DNA from: Brachyhypopomus gauderio
Lineage: Eukaryota; Chordata; Actinopteri; Gymnotiformes; Hypopomidae
DNA: 64,000 nucleotides
NCBI RefSeq assembly: GCF_052324685.1
Contig: NC_135219.1
Span: forward strand, 24,221,532-24,285,531
Direction of reading: 5' to 3'
The notes under the pieces are model-generated. The model searched no databases. It was not told the origin of the DNA and saw only the letters and a program-made list of their open reading frames with translations. Each line of letters opens with the position of its first letter. Positions within the stretch are counted from its first letter, which is position 1. Positions 1 through 11,164 of the stretch are shown piece after piece. The position numbers and the translations under genes were made by a program.

Positions 1-60
1 TTGGTGCGCGTCCTGTGATCGCACATTAGCGCTGCCTCCTCCTTCAGATGTGGATGTGTG

Positions 61-88
61 AGCACACACACACACACACACACACACT
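61..88. repeat. (AC)n microsatellite
   Basis: Short dinucleotide tract, about 13 CA units, next to the promoter-like cluster. Confidence 0.8.
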
Positions 89-139
89 AACGCTTCTGGG
101 ATTATGAGTTCACATGTTTCCCTCCGAACTGCAACCACA

Positions 140-200
140 GTAAACTACATTACCCTGCAAACGAAAAAAAGAAAATCTCTACCGCGCCTGCGCAATGCGA
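140..200. promoter_or_regulatory. Promoter-like motif cluster (ZNF143-like and NRF1-like sites)
   Basis: Positions 144-158 (ACTACATTACCCTGC) resemble the ZNF143/SBS motif. Positions 184-194 (GCGCCTGCGCA) are a perfect reverse-complement NRF1 palindrome. The two sites lie 25 bp apart in a locally CpG-rich stretch, as in many housekeeping promoters. No coding exon was found to the right, so the promoter would most likely serve a minus-strand gene lying beyond the left edge. The motifs are seen directly; promoter function is inferred. Confidence 0.4.
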
Positions 201-909
201 ATAGCACGGGCTGCAGCGTATACGCCTGTGACGCCTGGAGAATCAGCGACCTCTAGCGGTACAACTGAAAAACGGCTAGAGGATTCAAAAAGTAAAAATG
301 AATGGCTATCCAAAAAAAATCTAATTTCACACCTTGATGGAGGACAGAATGATTACAGATAATACAATCTTTACAAACTTTTTTACAGCAGAAACGAAAT
401 TTTAGCTTGTTAAGTAAGGTATACCTAGCTACTAAATTCTTACTGGCTAATCGTGATATTTTTTGTGGTGGTATGCCAAAATGCAAACGGTCCGATTTTG
501 CAGGCAGTAGCTATGATATGTTGTCAGGGCTAAACCCAGTTCACACGATGACTTAAGAAGTAGGCCATTAAGTACACCATGCATGTGTCAGTAAGATCTT
601 CTGTAGGCCACTGTAATGTTGGGAATATCCACGTAACTGTATGCAACTAGCAACAGGCAAGATTTGTAGATTCCGTAACTTTCAGTAGGCCTAATGCAAA
701 TAAATTGTGCCAGAGATGTTACAGCTCTACTCTAAATCAACTCTACTGACATGTTAGTTTCCTGTGCTTTATTCCTTAACAGATGGAGGTATACGCTTGT
801 TTTAGTCAACAGAACAACGTGACAGACGCAGACAACATTCTGATATTTTGTGATAAATGTTTTTAGCAGACGATGTTGAAATGATAAACGAGTCTTTCGT
901 GGTCACCAT

Positions 910-1750
910 CAGTGATGGCTTAGTTACCTTGAAAAAGTAAGACGATTTCTGATTACTCCTTTAAAAAGTTACTTAGTTACTTTACTGATTAGCCTATTTG
1001 ATTTTAAACGTAACTACGTTAGATTACAAGTTACTTTATTACATTCAGCAGCCGACAACGACAAAATGACAAAATTAAAAATCAGTTTTTCCAATACTCA
1101 CTTTATTGGAAGTGCATTTTTAACAGTAACAATATATCTCCTGACATTTAAATAATGTATCTCCTGACATCACGTGTGTGTTGCTGCACGGTTTTATTTG
1201 TAAATGTATTTGTTAACATAATACAAGACAGCTATTCAGTCAGACAGCTATTTGTTTTGAAACGAAATACAGTTACAATTTAAAGCATTTTAAGTACGTT
1301 AGCCTAAATTCCAGCATTTTTCAAACCTGAAACACAAAGCAACATTAAAATCGTTCAGTTAAATGTTCCTTCCCCTGTTTTTGAGGGGTGTTTCTTTATA
1401 CTACCACATATCGTTACGTCACTGCACAGAATGGCGTGAACGCGCTCGCGCTCTCACATGGTCGCGCGCAGCGTGCGGAGTCGCGCGCTACGGTCAGACA
1501 CGAAAGTATTATCCTTATAATCCATAACATAATCCAGCCTTTAAATGTCGCATAGGCCGGACGTCACAGAAGAAAGCAAAAATATATTTTTTATTAAGGA
1601 ATATAACAAAAAATATTAATGCAATTACTTGGATTAGTAACTTTATCTGGTTACTGGATTGGAAATAGTAACTCGTTATATTACTCGTTACTGAAAAAGT
1701 TGTCATATTAGAGTAACGTGTTACTGAGTAACCCGTTACTGACATCACCA
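910..1750 (-). mobile_element. hAT-like non-autonomous element, copy A
   Basis: The left end begins CAGTGATGGCTTAGTTACC and is the reverse complement of the right end of the element at 49889-50587. The right end (GTTACTGACATCACC) matches that element's left end. Both copies share internal blocks rich in GTTACT/AGTAAC. No transposase is recognisable. Flanks show no clean 8-bp duplication, so the boundaries are approximate. hAT assignment rests on copy B, which has a near-perfect 8-bp duplication. Confidence 0.6.
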
Positions 1751-1759
1751 GTGTTGCCC

Positions 1760-2980
1760 ATGTGTGTTGCCTTAAACAGACTCGTCCTAAGCAAATAGAA
1801 AACTAATCTTGTTGTACAAGTTGTGAGGGCCAAACGAGTCTGAATCATATTTTAGTTCCTGGATGGCTTTCATGTGAACAATGTGATGACAAGGAAAAAA
1901 CTGATATTAAGTCATTTGATGAATCACGTCACATAGCAGTCTGTGACCACAGAGACCATTACTACACATTTCCTGCTCGAGTGTTGTCGAGAACTAGGGA
2001 GAGTGTTGACGTATATTCTGATAACTACACATCATAAGGTACTCCATCATTTATTGTAATTTAGAAGGCAGTTAATGTAAGTCAAAGTTAAAGTTTAAAT
2101 TTAATTTCACGTAGAAATAATAAAAAATAGAACAGTTGATTCTGAAACCTTTTTGGCTAAAAATGTTAACTTAATTAAGCTTTGTACTTTATACTGACAA
2201 ATGCTATAGAGTGGTTAGTAGGCTACGTTACCTCTTTTCCCACAGTATTATCTGGCGATTACGAGCTTGGACATGGAGTAATCATAACTCATATCAACGT
2301 AAATCATAACTTTATTTGAGTTATTTTTGTAAACGCTCTTCTTCGTGCCTTTCACAACACACTGCGGTCAGCGATTACAGAATCCGATGGTCACCGATTA
2401 AACACAGATTAATAAATAATCATAATTCAGTGATTTTACTTTTGTGTTCTTTGCTTTACAATACTATCAACATTTTTTACAGGTGAAAAATATTTTCACT
2501 TGTAAAGCAATTCGTTTTGGGACTAAACACTGTAGGAAAGTTAATATTTTGAGGTGTGTAGTTGGGCTCTGTTGCGGTGCACCATAAATAATCATTAGCT
2601 GCTCTTATAGACTCCTGCCAAGGCATCGGGGCCCTGGAGGAAGACAGCTGCACAATAACACCAAAGAACAGTGAAAGAGCTTTTTTTTCTGTGGGTGAGC
2701 TTAGTTGAGGGGGGGGGATACTTGCCGTTTGAGTTGAGGGGGGGTACTTACTTTACCCAGAGGTGCTCTGGAGAGCACATTTTAAATGCACGTGCATGCA
2801 GAGGTTTTATCATGACACTCATAAATCTGTCAAATCTTTATTATGGCTTTGAATTACTAGTAAAGTATTTTCATTTACATTGATATTAGCAAGATTGGTC
2901 ATAGGCAAATGAATTTATAAATACTCCAATACTCAATACTTGATTTGAGGAGAGATTCAAGGAGATACCCCCCCACCCCC
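1760..2980. other. AT-rich intergenic DNA, nothing recognised
   Basis: Many stops in all frames, no splice-flanked exon and no repeat family recognised. A G-rich/T-rich stretch lies around 2700-2750. Confidence 0.6.
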
Positions 2981-2984
2981 CAGT

Positions 2985-3130
2985 TAAAAAGAAGTATGGG
3001 GATAATAACCACACTCATCTCCCATTACCCCCCATACCCCCCCCCCCCCCCCCAACACTAATCTCCCTTTACCCCCCCATAACACTCATCTCCCCTTACA
3101 CCCCATAACACTCATCTCTCTTTACACCCC
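2985..3130. repeat. C-rich degenerate tandem repeat
   Basis: Four to five degenerate copies of a unit of about 25-30 bp containing ACACTCATCTCCC followed by C-runs and ACCCCCCAT. It includes a C homopolymer of about 17 bases. Confidence 0.6.
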
Positions 3131-3134
3131 CATA

Positions 3135-3275
3135 CAGGTGAAGGGGTTCTGTACAGATGAGGGGGTTCTGTACAGGTGAGAGGGTTCTGTACAGGTGAGA
3201 GGGTTCTGTACAGGTGAGGGGGTTCTGTACAGATGAGGGGGTTCTGTACAGGTGAGAGGGCTCTGCAGAACTGCA
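3135..3275. repeat. 19-bp tandem repeat
   Basis: About seven copies of a 19-bp unit (GGGTTCTGTACAGGTGAGA-like, with AGATGAG/AGGTGAG variants). It directly follows the C-rich array. Confidence 0.8.
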
Positions 3276-3393
3276 AGCATTCTCTTCATTGCTCAGTGGA
3301 GAATGTGGTGCTGTTTGCATCTGTTTACTGCAGGTCTAGGTGAAGCTGATTTTTGACATGACATGGAGCTAGCAGATGTGGCATTATCAAGTT

Positions 3394-3637
3394 CAGGCCC
3401 GTAGCCCCCCCCCCGTACACACATGCCCCTCAAGATAGGTAGGCTATTCAATGAATGAATTGTTAATCTCCGGTGATTATACAGACGAACAAATAAGATA
3501 TGTGTAAATTAAAAGGTTTGAAGTGTGCTCGTGTATTTAGGGGGCATTGGAGTAGAGAGCCTAATGAAGTCCACTTTTGGGGGGAAAAGATCCCCCCCCC
3601 CCCCCCCCCCCCCATCACAATGCTGGCTACGGGCCTG
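3394..3637. mobile_element. Small MITE with inverted ends and internal poly-C
   Basis: The left end CAGGCCCGTAGCC is the exact reverse complement of the right end GGCTACGGGCCTG. Internal C homopolymers lie just inside both ends. There is no coding capacity. The CAGG...CCTG ends suggest hAT, but the flanking octamers match at only about half of positions. Confidence 0.55.
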
Positions 3638-4144
3638 AAGTTGTTGAGAAAATCTGGGCCAAATATCCACCCCATCCCAGTACAACCTTTATAATACAAG
3701 ACGTATTGATGGGAAACTTAAAATTAATTTAAATTACAACCCCACAGGGGGCAGTGTTTGCTAACAGATTGAATGTGTCTTCTAACCCTATGTGCCACAA
3801 AACAACCCTCACACAGACCTGCCAGTTTCATCTAGCATTCTAGTTTGAGTATTCAGTTTTACTTTTAAGCGTACAAATGCATTCATAATGATTTTACACA
3901 AGCACTGAGTCGTCCTGTTTAAACTAATATTTAAGCAAATGTTTAAACATATTTAGTTATGTAATAACCAGCACAAATTTTTTTGTTAAACTTGTGTTCT
4001 GTCAGGAGCAACTTTTTAATCCATATACATTGTCTTTGGTGAAAAAAATACATTAAGAGTTCATTTGCTTTTCTTTCCAACTTGCATGTTCTGTTTGAGC
4101 AGAAAGGAAATGCACTTTTATTTTGAGATTTTCACACTAAAAGT

Positions 4145-4235
4145 CCGGAAGTGTCTGAAAAAGTTTATTCTAACGCTAGGAGCCTGTTCGGTTGTCTTTA
4201 TTAAAGTCTCCGCTTGAGCTAGAAGGGAGATCAGG
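4145..4235 (+). promoter_or_regulatory. FAM177A1 proximal promoter / 5' UTR
   Basis: CCGGAAGTG at 4145-4153 is a canonical ETS-family site 83 bp before the start codon. There is no TATA box at a suitable position. TATA-less ETS promoters are typical of broadly expressed genes. The start site itself cannot be placed. Confidence 0.45.
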
Positions 4236-5007
4236 ATGGCAGAAATATCGCTTTATCTCGCTAACGCCAACATTACTTTGACAGAGGACATGGGCCCCGA
4301 AAAGGTAGTTCATGCTATCGTGTGGATAAATGTGTCAATACTTCTCTTAGATGGTAGAAAATACTCCAGCTCTTACTTTTGGTAACGGTTTCTTAGGGGA
4401 ACATGCACGCTGATTTTACAATTGACATGCATTCTACATTATAGATTTGATATTAATTGGACTTTACATGTAATTTGCTGGATATTATTGCGTTTAGCCT
4501 AAATAAAATTTTATTACAATGGGAATAATTTGTCAAATTTTAGTAGACATTAATTTACCAAGAACTATCTAGAAGTAGCTAAATTATCTGCTTTCTTGTG
4601 TTTAAAATATTTTTTTCATGTTTGCCTAAACATGTTTGAAATGTGCCTCTTGGAAACTTTATACAGGAGCTATTAATCCGAGTTCAGCAAAGGTTCTTTC
4701 TTCTGTAAATAATCTAACATAAATTGCTGAATCTAAACTAGATTAGGAGTTGGTGTGTAGTGTTTCACTCACACTGCATTGTGCATTTCACTACAGAGCA
4801 TCACCAAAGGGAAGGAATTTGAATTTGTTGAGCTTGGAGACCTGGAGACCAAAGAGGAGAAAAGTGCCCGCAGACTGATTCACTTCTCCAGTGGGGAGAC
4901 CATGGAGGAGGTCAGCACTGAGGAGGAGGAAGATGCTGAGAAAAACGCAGAAAAAAAGGATCTTTTGTCCCCAGTAGACATGGTGTGTGTGTGTGTGTGT
5001 GTGTGTG

Positions 5008-5057
<50 letters not shown>

Positions 5058-5079
5058 TGAGTGTGTGTGTGTGAGTGTG

Positions 5080-5125
<46 letters not shown>

Positions 5126-5184
5126 TGTGTGAGTGTGAGTGTGTGTGTGTGTGTGTGTGTGAGTGTGTGTGTGAGTGTGTGTGT

Positions 5185-5218
<34 letters not shown>

Positions 5219-6484
5219 GTGTGTGTGTGTGTGAGTGTGTGTGTGTGTGAGTGTGAGTGTGTTTGTGTGTGTGTGGGGGTGGGTGGTATTTATACTATTG
5301 TCTCAGAATAAATGAAATGATGATGTTGGAGAAACAGAATTGAGCAAAGAAGAAGAAGAAAGAGGTGATTTAGTCCAAGAAGCTGTTGACTAACTGTTGT
5401 TTTTCCCCCGTGTTTGTTTGTAGTCTCAGATGACATGGGGGCCGTATGTCTGGTTTCAGATGTGGAGAGCTGCTTCATCCACAGTCTCAGGTACAGCTGT
5501 TCTCCAGTTGGGCTCTCACCGCTTTCTCTTCACTGCATTAGGGATTGCTGATTGCTGACAGTAATGTGTGTGTGGTACTCTATGTTGTACTTCATTTATT
5601 GATTTATCTTTTCATGAAAATGTAGTAACCGGAAATCATTTGACACTTGATCATTCTAACAAACACATCCCAGTTCCTGAATAATATATGTTTACGTGAA
5701 ATTAAGACTGTGAGTCGGGCCTTGGAACAGTGGGTGACAAACCGTTTACAGGACTACCTATGCTAAGATCAGTGCTCAGATGTGGGTACTTTGACTGCTT
5801 TACTGAGGATAAGGAGTACTGAACCTGTTATTGTTTTTACACACCAATTGTATCTCCTTCTACTATATGTATACTGGGGTCAAAATGATTTCTTCTGCAT
5901 GTTTAGTCTTTCCTGTGATTAATTGTGCACTTCCCATGAATTTTCTCTCTCCAGCTTGCGATTACCTGGGTGAAAAGATGGCGTCGCTGTTTGGCATAAC
6001 CTCATCTAAATATCAGTATGCCATTGATGAGTACAACAAGATAAAGAAGGTATGAGCTGCTCTGGGTGTGATGGTGATCATGAAGTAATGGAGACCTTGA
6101 GTCTGATGCCTCAAACATATAGTACTTCCTTTACCTCCTTCATTTTCCATTTCCTGGTCTTTCCCTTATTTATTTACTTACTTTCTATCTTCTTTCCTTC
6201 TTTCTTTCATTCATTCTCCATGACATTTTCTGGTCTTTCACACTTTGACTCTTTTCCCATTCCCTTTATGTTCTTCTCTCTCCCCCCGTAAGAGGGAGGG
6301 GGTGCCTGTGGACTCTGGCCTCTCTGAGGAGGCTGAGGAACTTTTTGTGGAACCACAAAACGAAGAGACACATGAGCCAAACCTCCACCAGCCTGAAGCT
6401 ACCGCTGCTGAGGACATTACCACCAGTCTTCCTGTTCCTTCACCCAGCACCATCAGTGTCCATGGACACACAGTCAGTCCTTAA
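4236..6484 (+). CDS. fam177a1: FAM177A1-like protein, 5 coding exons
   Basis: Coding exons are 4236-4304, 4797-4982, 5424-5490, 5955-6049 and 6293-6484; all junctions are GT-AG and in phase, giving 202 aa. Family hallmarks: FEFVELGDL, then RRLIHFSSGETMEEVSTEEE (residues about 50-70), MTWGPYVWFQMWRAA, the conserved block CDYLGEKMASLFGI, KYQYAIDEY, and an acidic, Ser/Pro-rich C-terminus. These match vertebrate FAM177A1 (about 213 aa in human). The family is poorly characterised and no enzymatic role is claimed. The ATG at 4236 opens exon 1 in good context (AGGATGG). Exon 2 ends in GACATG and its donor GTGTGT is the first part of a long (GT)n tract. The probable poly(A) signal is AATAAA at 6966-6971. 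The N-terminal 23 residues are the least certain part. Confidence 0.93.
4983..5279. repeat. (GT)n/(GA) compound microsatellite in FAM177A1 intron 2
   Basis: About 300 bp of GTGTGT interrupted by GAGTGTGAG units. It begins exactly at the 5' splice site of exon 2. Confidence 0.95.
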
Positions 6485-6971
6485 CCACCATAACCCTCAC
6501 ATTCTCCCCCTCTGTCTCCGCTACAGTATTAATAAGGCTTTGTTTACTGCTTCCTGTCACAGACAGCAGACAAGAGGGTGTGTCTCTATTAACACGTGCT
6601 TTCTCCAACCTGCCACACTACACTCAATCTATGCTAGTAATAAGCTGCTTTACTCTAAAAGTACTAATTGAAAGTAGTTTAGGGTTCAGACCTCACCAAA
6701 GACCCCAAAAGACTCAGTTATTCTATTATACATTGCACTTAAATTAATTAACCCAAAAATGTAAACATACACATACATCTGTCTCTGAAAATAGGAAGTC
6801 TGAGGGGAAAAAAAGCCTTAAACTCTACAGTTTTCTCTGTATTTATTACATATTTATTAATTCATATTTATGTATTTGTATGTATGTGTTTATTTAATTC
6901 TTTATAACATGCTCAGTGTTTTTGAGAGAACAGGTTTTTTTTACAGTTTTATATGTTAACAGTGGAATAAA

Positions 6972-8899
6972 ATTCTAATAATAATATTTGTTTCACCTTT
7001 TTGCTTGTTTTATTTTAAGTTAAAAGATTAACCCAGACTCTTGTGTTTTGAGGTCTCCAACTCACTACAGGTTGTGTTATTTGTGACTATTATGCTGAAT
7101 GACAGCTGAGGTCAGTCCCTGGACAGCACGACTGAAAGTTGTTGAATCAGACCAGCTACTTCATTCCTCATCACCTCATCTTAAGATGGTTGGAGGTGGC
7201 CCTTTTTGAGCATGTGTGAGTCTAGCGTTTTGTACTGGTATACTGAAGACTGGTAGGTCAGACTCAAAGGTCTAGTTTTGAGACTGAGAAGAACTCCTTA
7301 AGCTGAAAATGGAAGAGAATATTACTGTTCTTAATCCTTACAGTAAGGCCTTCCCAACGGCTCCAGACAGGCTAGTAACCATAATCCTACACTCTTAGAC
7401 TGACTGTCTACTTGTTCATGTTTATCAAGGCAAAATATTTTAACTAAGATAATATATACATGAGTTATACTGTGTAGGCAGTGCTTTGGAAATTCACCCT
7501 TGTGAAATGTATTGGTAGTGTGGTATTTCTACATGTCATAACTTATCACATTTGTGGTATTGTGCTAGCTTTCCACCCACCATGTGCTAGTCTGGGGAGT
7601 TGAGTGGTGGATGGTGGTACCACAGAGAGATAGCACAAGTCAGCTCCCCAACCCCCACAGTGAAGGTCAAACAAGGCCAGTCTTGAGACATGATACAATA
7701 GAGACCTCAGAGAACGCTGGACTGCAAAATAACGTAGCGCTGAATCAGTCAAATAATGACACCTTGGTCTCAACATCCTGGTATCTCGGAGCACTTTATT
7801 ATTCAGAGACAGGTTGTGGGTACCAGTGTTTGATGTGTGTACTTTACAAAGTGATTAAACAGTCCATAACCCAAAAAAACTAAATCAATTCAAAGAGTCA
7901 AAACCATTGTTCAGAACTGCATACAGAAACATGATAAGACTGCTAATGGGTTGTGTGTAATGTTTGCTGTCTGTAATGTGTTCAAATGCAGTCTGTGTCC
8001 CAGAGAAACAAAGCAAGGTGGCGCTCTAGAGTCTTGACGTGGTTGTTACAGCAGGTAGCAAAAGCATGTGTGACAGCTGATTACTGTTATAACTGTGTGT
8101 TTACTGCTGCTGTAACCAACTCTATGTCAGAGGCAAATTAACTTCTGAAAAACACGTCTATTAAAAAAATTCCTAGAAATTCAGAAATCCATTGTATATT
8201 ATCCATTTCCATGTATTAGTGGCTACACCATATGTATTTAAACCGTTGTGAATGTCACTGAATAAACATGGTATGCCAGATGAATAGTTTATGGCGAATA
8301 AGCGGATACTCATCATTTCAGGCGAATAAGCAGATACTACAGAGATGTAATACATAGTGCAGTATATCTGTTATCCACTAGGTGGCCATATAGACATGAT
8401 AGCCTCTATTTTGGACACACTCAAGAAAACTGTATTAAAACACATCTGCACAATTTTCACTTACCTTTGTCATAATTAATGAGTAAGTAGTCTTTTATAA
8501 CAAATAGGTGTGTGTGTCACAGAGGTTAAATATCATTGTAGCTGATGTACTGACACACAGTCATGCAATAATGCCCACGGAAAATCCCAAGTGACTCCTC
8601 ATGACAGTGTTTGTCTACATCTAAAGCATTTGTCCGGAAATAACACCCCAGGAAATCTGGCTAACACATTGTTGTAGAGTCACATGAGATCTAGCGTGTC
8701 CCAAGCCATGTCTGTCATCTTTATCTAAAAGTGTACAAACTCCCCAGAACAGCAGAAACACCCACACCGTTAACACCCTCCGCTGGGATTGCAGGGGGGA
8801 TTTTTCAGTGCGTCTTCTTGCATTTTGCACTTTGCCCTCTTGTATTAAATTTGAATTTGCACTTCACTTAATGACTTTCACATTCTACATTCCCATTTT
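6972..8899. other. Intergenic, no gene recognised
   Basis: Both strands were read. Short open frames lack conserved motifs and splice-flanked structure. No transposon ends were recognised. PPP2R3C and PRORP, which lie between FAM177A1 and PSMA6 in human, were not found here. Confidence 0.6.
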
Positions 8900-9015
8900 G
8901 TGCAAAAGCATTTCCTCTTTCATCTGGCCGTTTCTAAAAATGGACCTGGATTGATGTCTTTGTGTTTCTCTGTAAACACACTTCTGACTTCATTCACTGA
9001 AGAGTCTGAGTCTGA

Positions 9016-9650
9016 CCCATCGCCAGTGACCAGTACCTGCAGTAAAGTGGACCGGTCAGGCCCATCGCCAGTGACCAGTACCTGCAGTAAAGTGGAGCGG
9101 TCAGGCCCATCGCCAGTGACCAGTACCTGCAGTAAAGTGGAGCGGTCAGGCCCATCGCCAGTGACCATTACCTGCAGTAAAGTGGACTGGTCAGGCCCAT
9201 CGCCAGTGACCAGTACCTGCAATAAAGTGGAGCGGTCAGGCCCATCGCCAGTGACCAGTACCTGCAGTAAAGTGGACCGGTCAGGCCCATCACCAGTGAC
9301 CAGTACCTGCAGTAAAGTGGACTGGTCAGGCCCATCGCCAGTGACCAGTACCTGCAGTAAAGTGGAGCGGTCAGGCCCATCGCCAGTGACCAGTACCTGC
9401 AGTAAAGTGGAGCGGTCAGGCCCATCGCCAGTGACCATTACCTGCAGTAAAGTGGACTGGTCAGGCCCATCGCCAGTGACCAGTACCTGCAATAAAGTGG
9501 AGCGGTCAGGCCCATCGCCAGTGACCAGTACCTGCAGTAAAGTGGACCGGTCAGGCCCATCACCAGTGACCAGTACCTGCAGTAAAGTGGACTGGTCAGG
9601 CCCATCGCCAGTGACCAGTACCTGCAGTAAAGTGGACTGGTCAAGCCCTT
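9016..9650. repeat. 45-bp minisatellite with 270-bp higher-order repeat
   Basis: About 14 tandem copies of a 45-bp unit (CCATCGCCAGTGACC... AGTAAAGTGG...). Because 45 is divisible by 3 and units contain no stops, frames stay open on both strands: a 15-residue repeat P-S-P-V-T-S-T-C-S-K-V-D/E-R/W-S-G on + and its mirror on -. Unit variants (GAGCGG, GACCGG, GACTGG, ACCATTACC, AATAAAG) recur in the same order every six units, so 9061-9330 and 9331-9600 are essentially identical 270-bp blocks. No promoter, splice signal or conserved domain supports a real protein. Confidence 0.95.
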
Positions 9651-9667
9651 TTTGTATTGCCAGCTGA

Positions 9668-11114
9668 AAAGCCACCTGTGGTTTATTCTGATCTCAGACC
9701 CGGTAGCCGTGCTCCCCCCCATTGACTGTTGAAAAATGAGGGTTGCTAATAATGGCAACTTCAAGCCAAAGCAAAACAGCCCCCTCTTCCGCTAGTGGTC
9801 TCCATGGTGATGCGCTGGCGGGGATTTCCACCCATTCTCCTGTTTCCTGGCCCGTCCGTGGTAGGACTGGCCCCTCCCAGCACGACCCACACACACCCCT
9901 CCCAGCCCACACATGAACCAGGACCAACTGTTAAAAGCACCACAATGTCATTTAAAGCCTTGGACCAAAGATGGATCTGAATGCACACAATTTAATCTGA
10001 TATCTACAAATACGTCAAGACTTCTTGGTGAAGGCATTCTGCATGCATACATGACAACAGGAGTTCAAACAGCAGAAATATGTTTCATTACATTAACTTT
10101 AAAAATAATTACTTGCTGTACTGATTTCTATTCCTGTGCTTCTTTATCCACATTCTCTTCTCATAAACAACCACAAATGTGTCTACGGTAGTTGAATCGC
10201 TAGCTCTAGCTTGGCTAGAGTAGCTAGGATACACTACCGCATCACTTCCTGTATTTCAGCAACAATTTGAGTTCTGCATTCTTAATTTGTGAAATTTTGT
10301 TATGCTGGCAAGTGCATACATACACACAAAAGATTTGAACCATCATGCACTAACCAGTGTCAAAGCAAACGCTATGCATGTGTCACTACAGAATGATGGG
10401 GACCGTGCAGACATCTTTTTTTGTGTCTGGAAAACCCCTGCATTGCGGTAGTTGAGTGTAAGACTCTAGGATGAGGTCAAACTTTCCTCTTTCTAAGGGT
10501 GCTAACCAGTGGCTGTGTGCTGTGACTGCACAAAGTGGTACAGCGTGCTCTCAAAAGCTTCAAAACGGACCTACTGTGACGTTCTCTCATTCGGGCTCAC
10601 TACATTTACTCTATGTAGCAATGGCTCAGTAGTTCGAATGAGTAGGGAGAACCTCGTGTTTTGCAATCCCATGCAGTTCCATATTGCACCTGGGATCGAT
10701 CACTGGTCATTACACGATGGTGTGATTCATACACCCAATGTGTATAATAGCAAAAGTGTTTCAGATGTGTCCCGTGCAACAGAGGTTAGGTTATCATGCA
10801 CGCTGTGTGGGTTCAAAAATTTAGCAAGTCTGGCCAACTCTTAGGGTGTCTGTTCTTTACATTTACACAGTGATTTACACTAAGTCTGACTTTATTTACA
10901 TCATTGATAAGGGAGGGATCTGTGTGCTGCTTGTTGGCTGCTAGCCAAGGGTTCCATGTGACCCCCAACATGTTAGATCTGATTGGGCCACTTCCTTTAA
11001 CTTGGCACGGAGCAGAACCTGTTGACATTCCATCGTGTCATTGTATCTGGGATGTTGTGCTATTTCCTGTTACAGAGAGCTCATGTCTGAACGCAGATAG
11101 TTTTGAGGGTGGAT

Positions 11115-11164
<50 letters not shown>

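Noticed and set aside
4779-5060. FAM177A1 exon 2 reading on into Val-Cys repeats
   Set aside because: The family protein continues with MTWGPY, which is recovered by splicing at the first GT.
8900-9667. 255-codon plus-strand and 251-codon minus-strand frames as repeat proteins
   Set aside because: Both come from the same stop-free 45-bp tandem repeat; no domain, splice signal or promoter.
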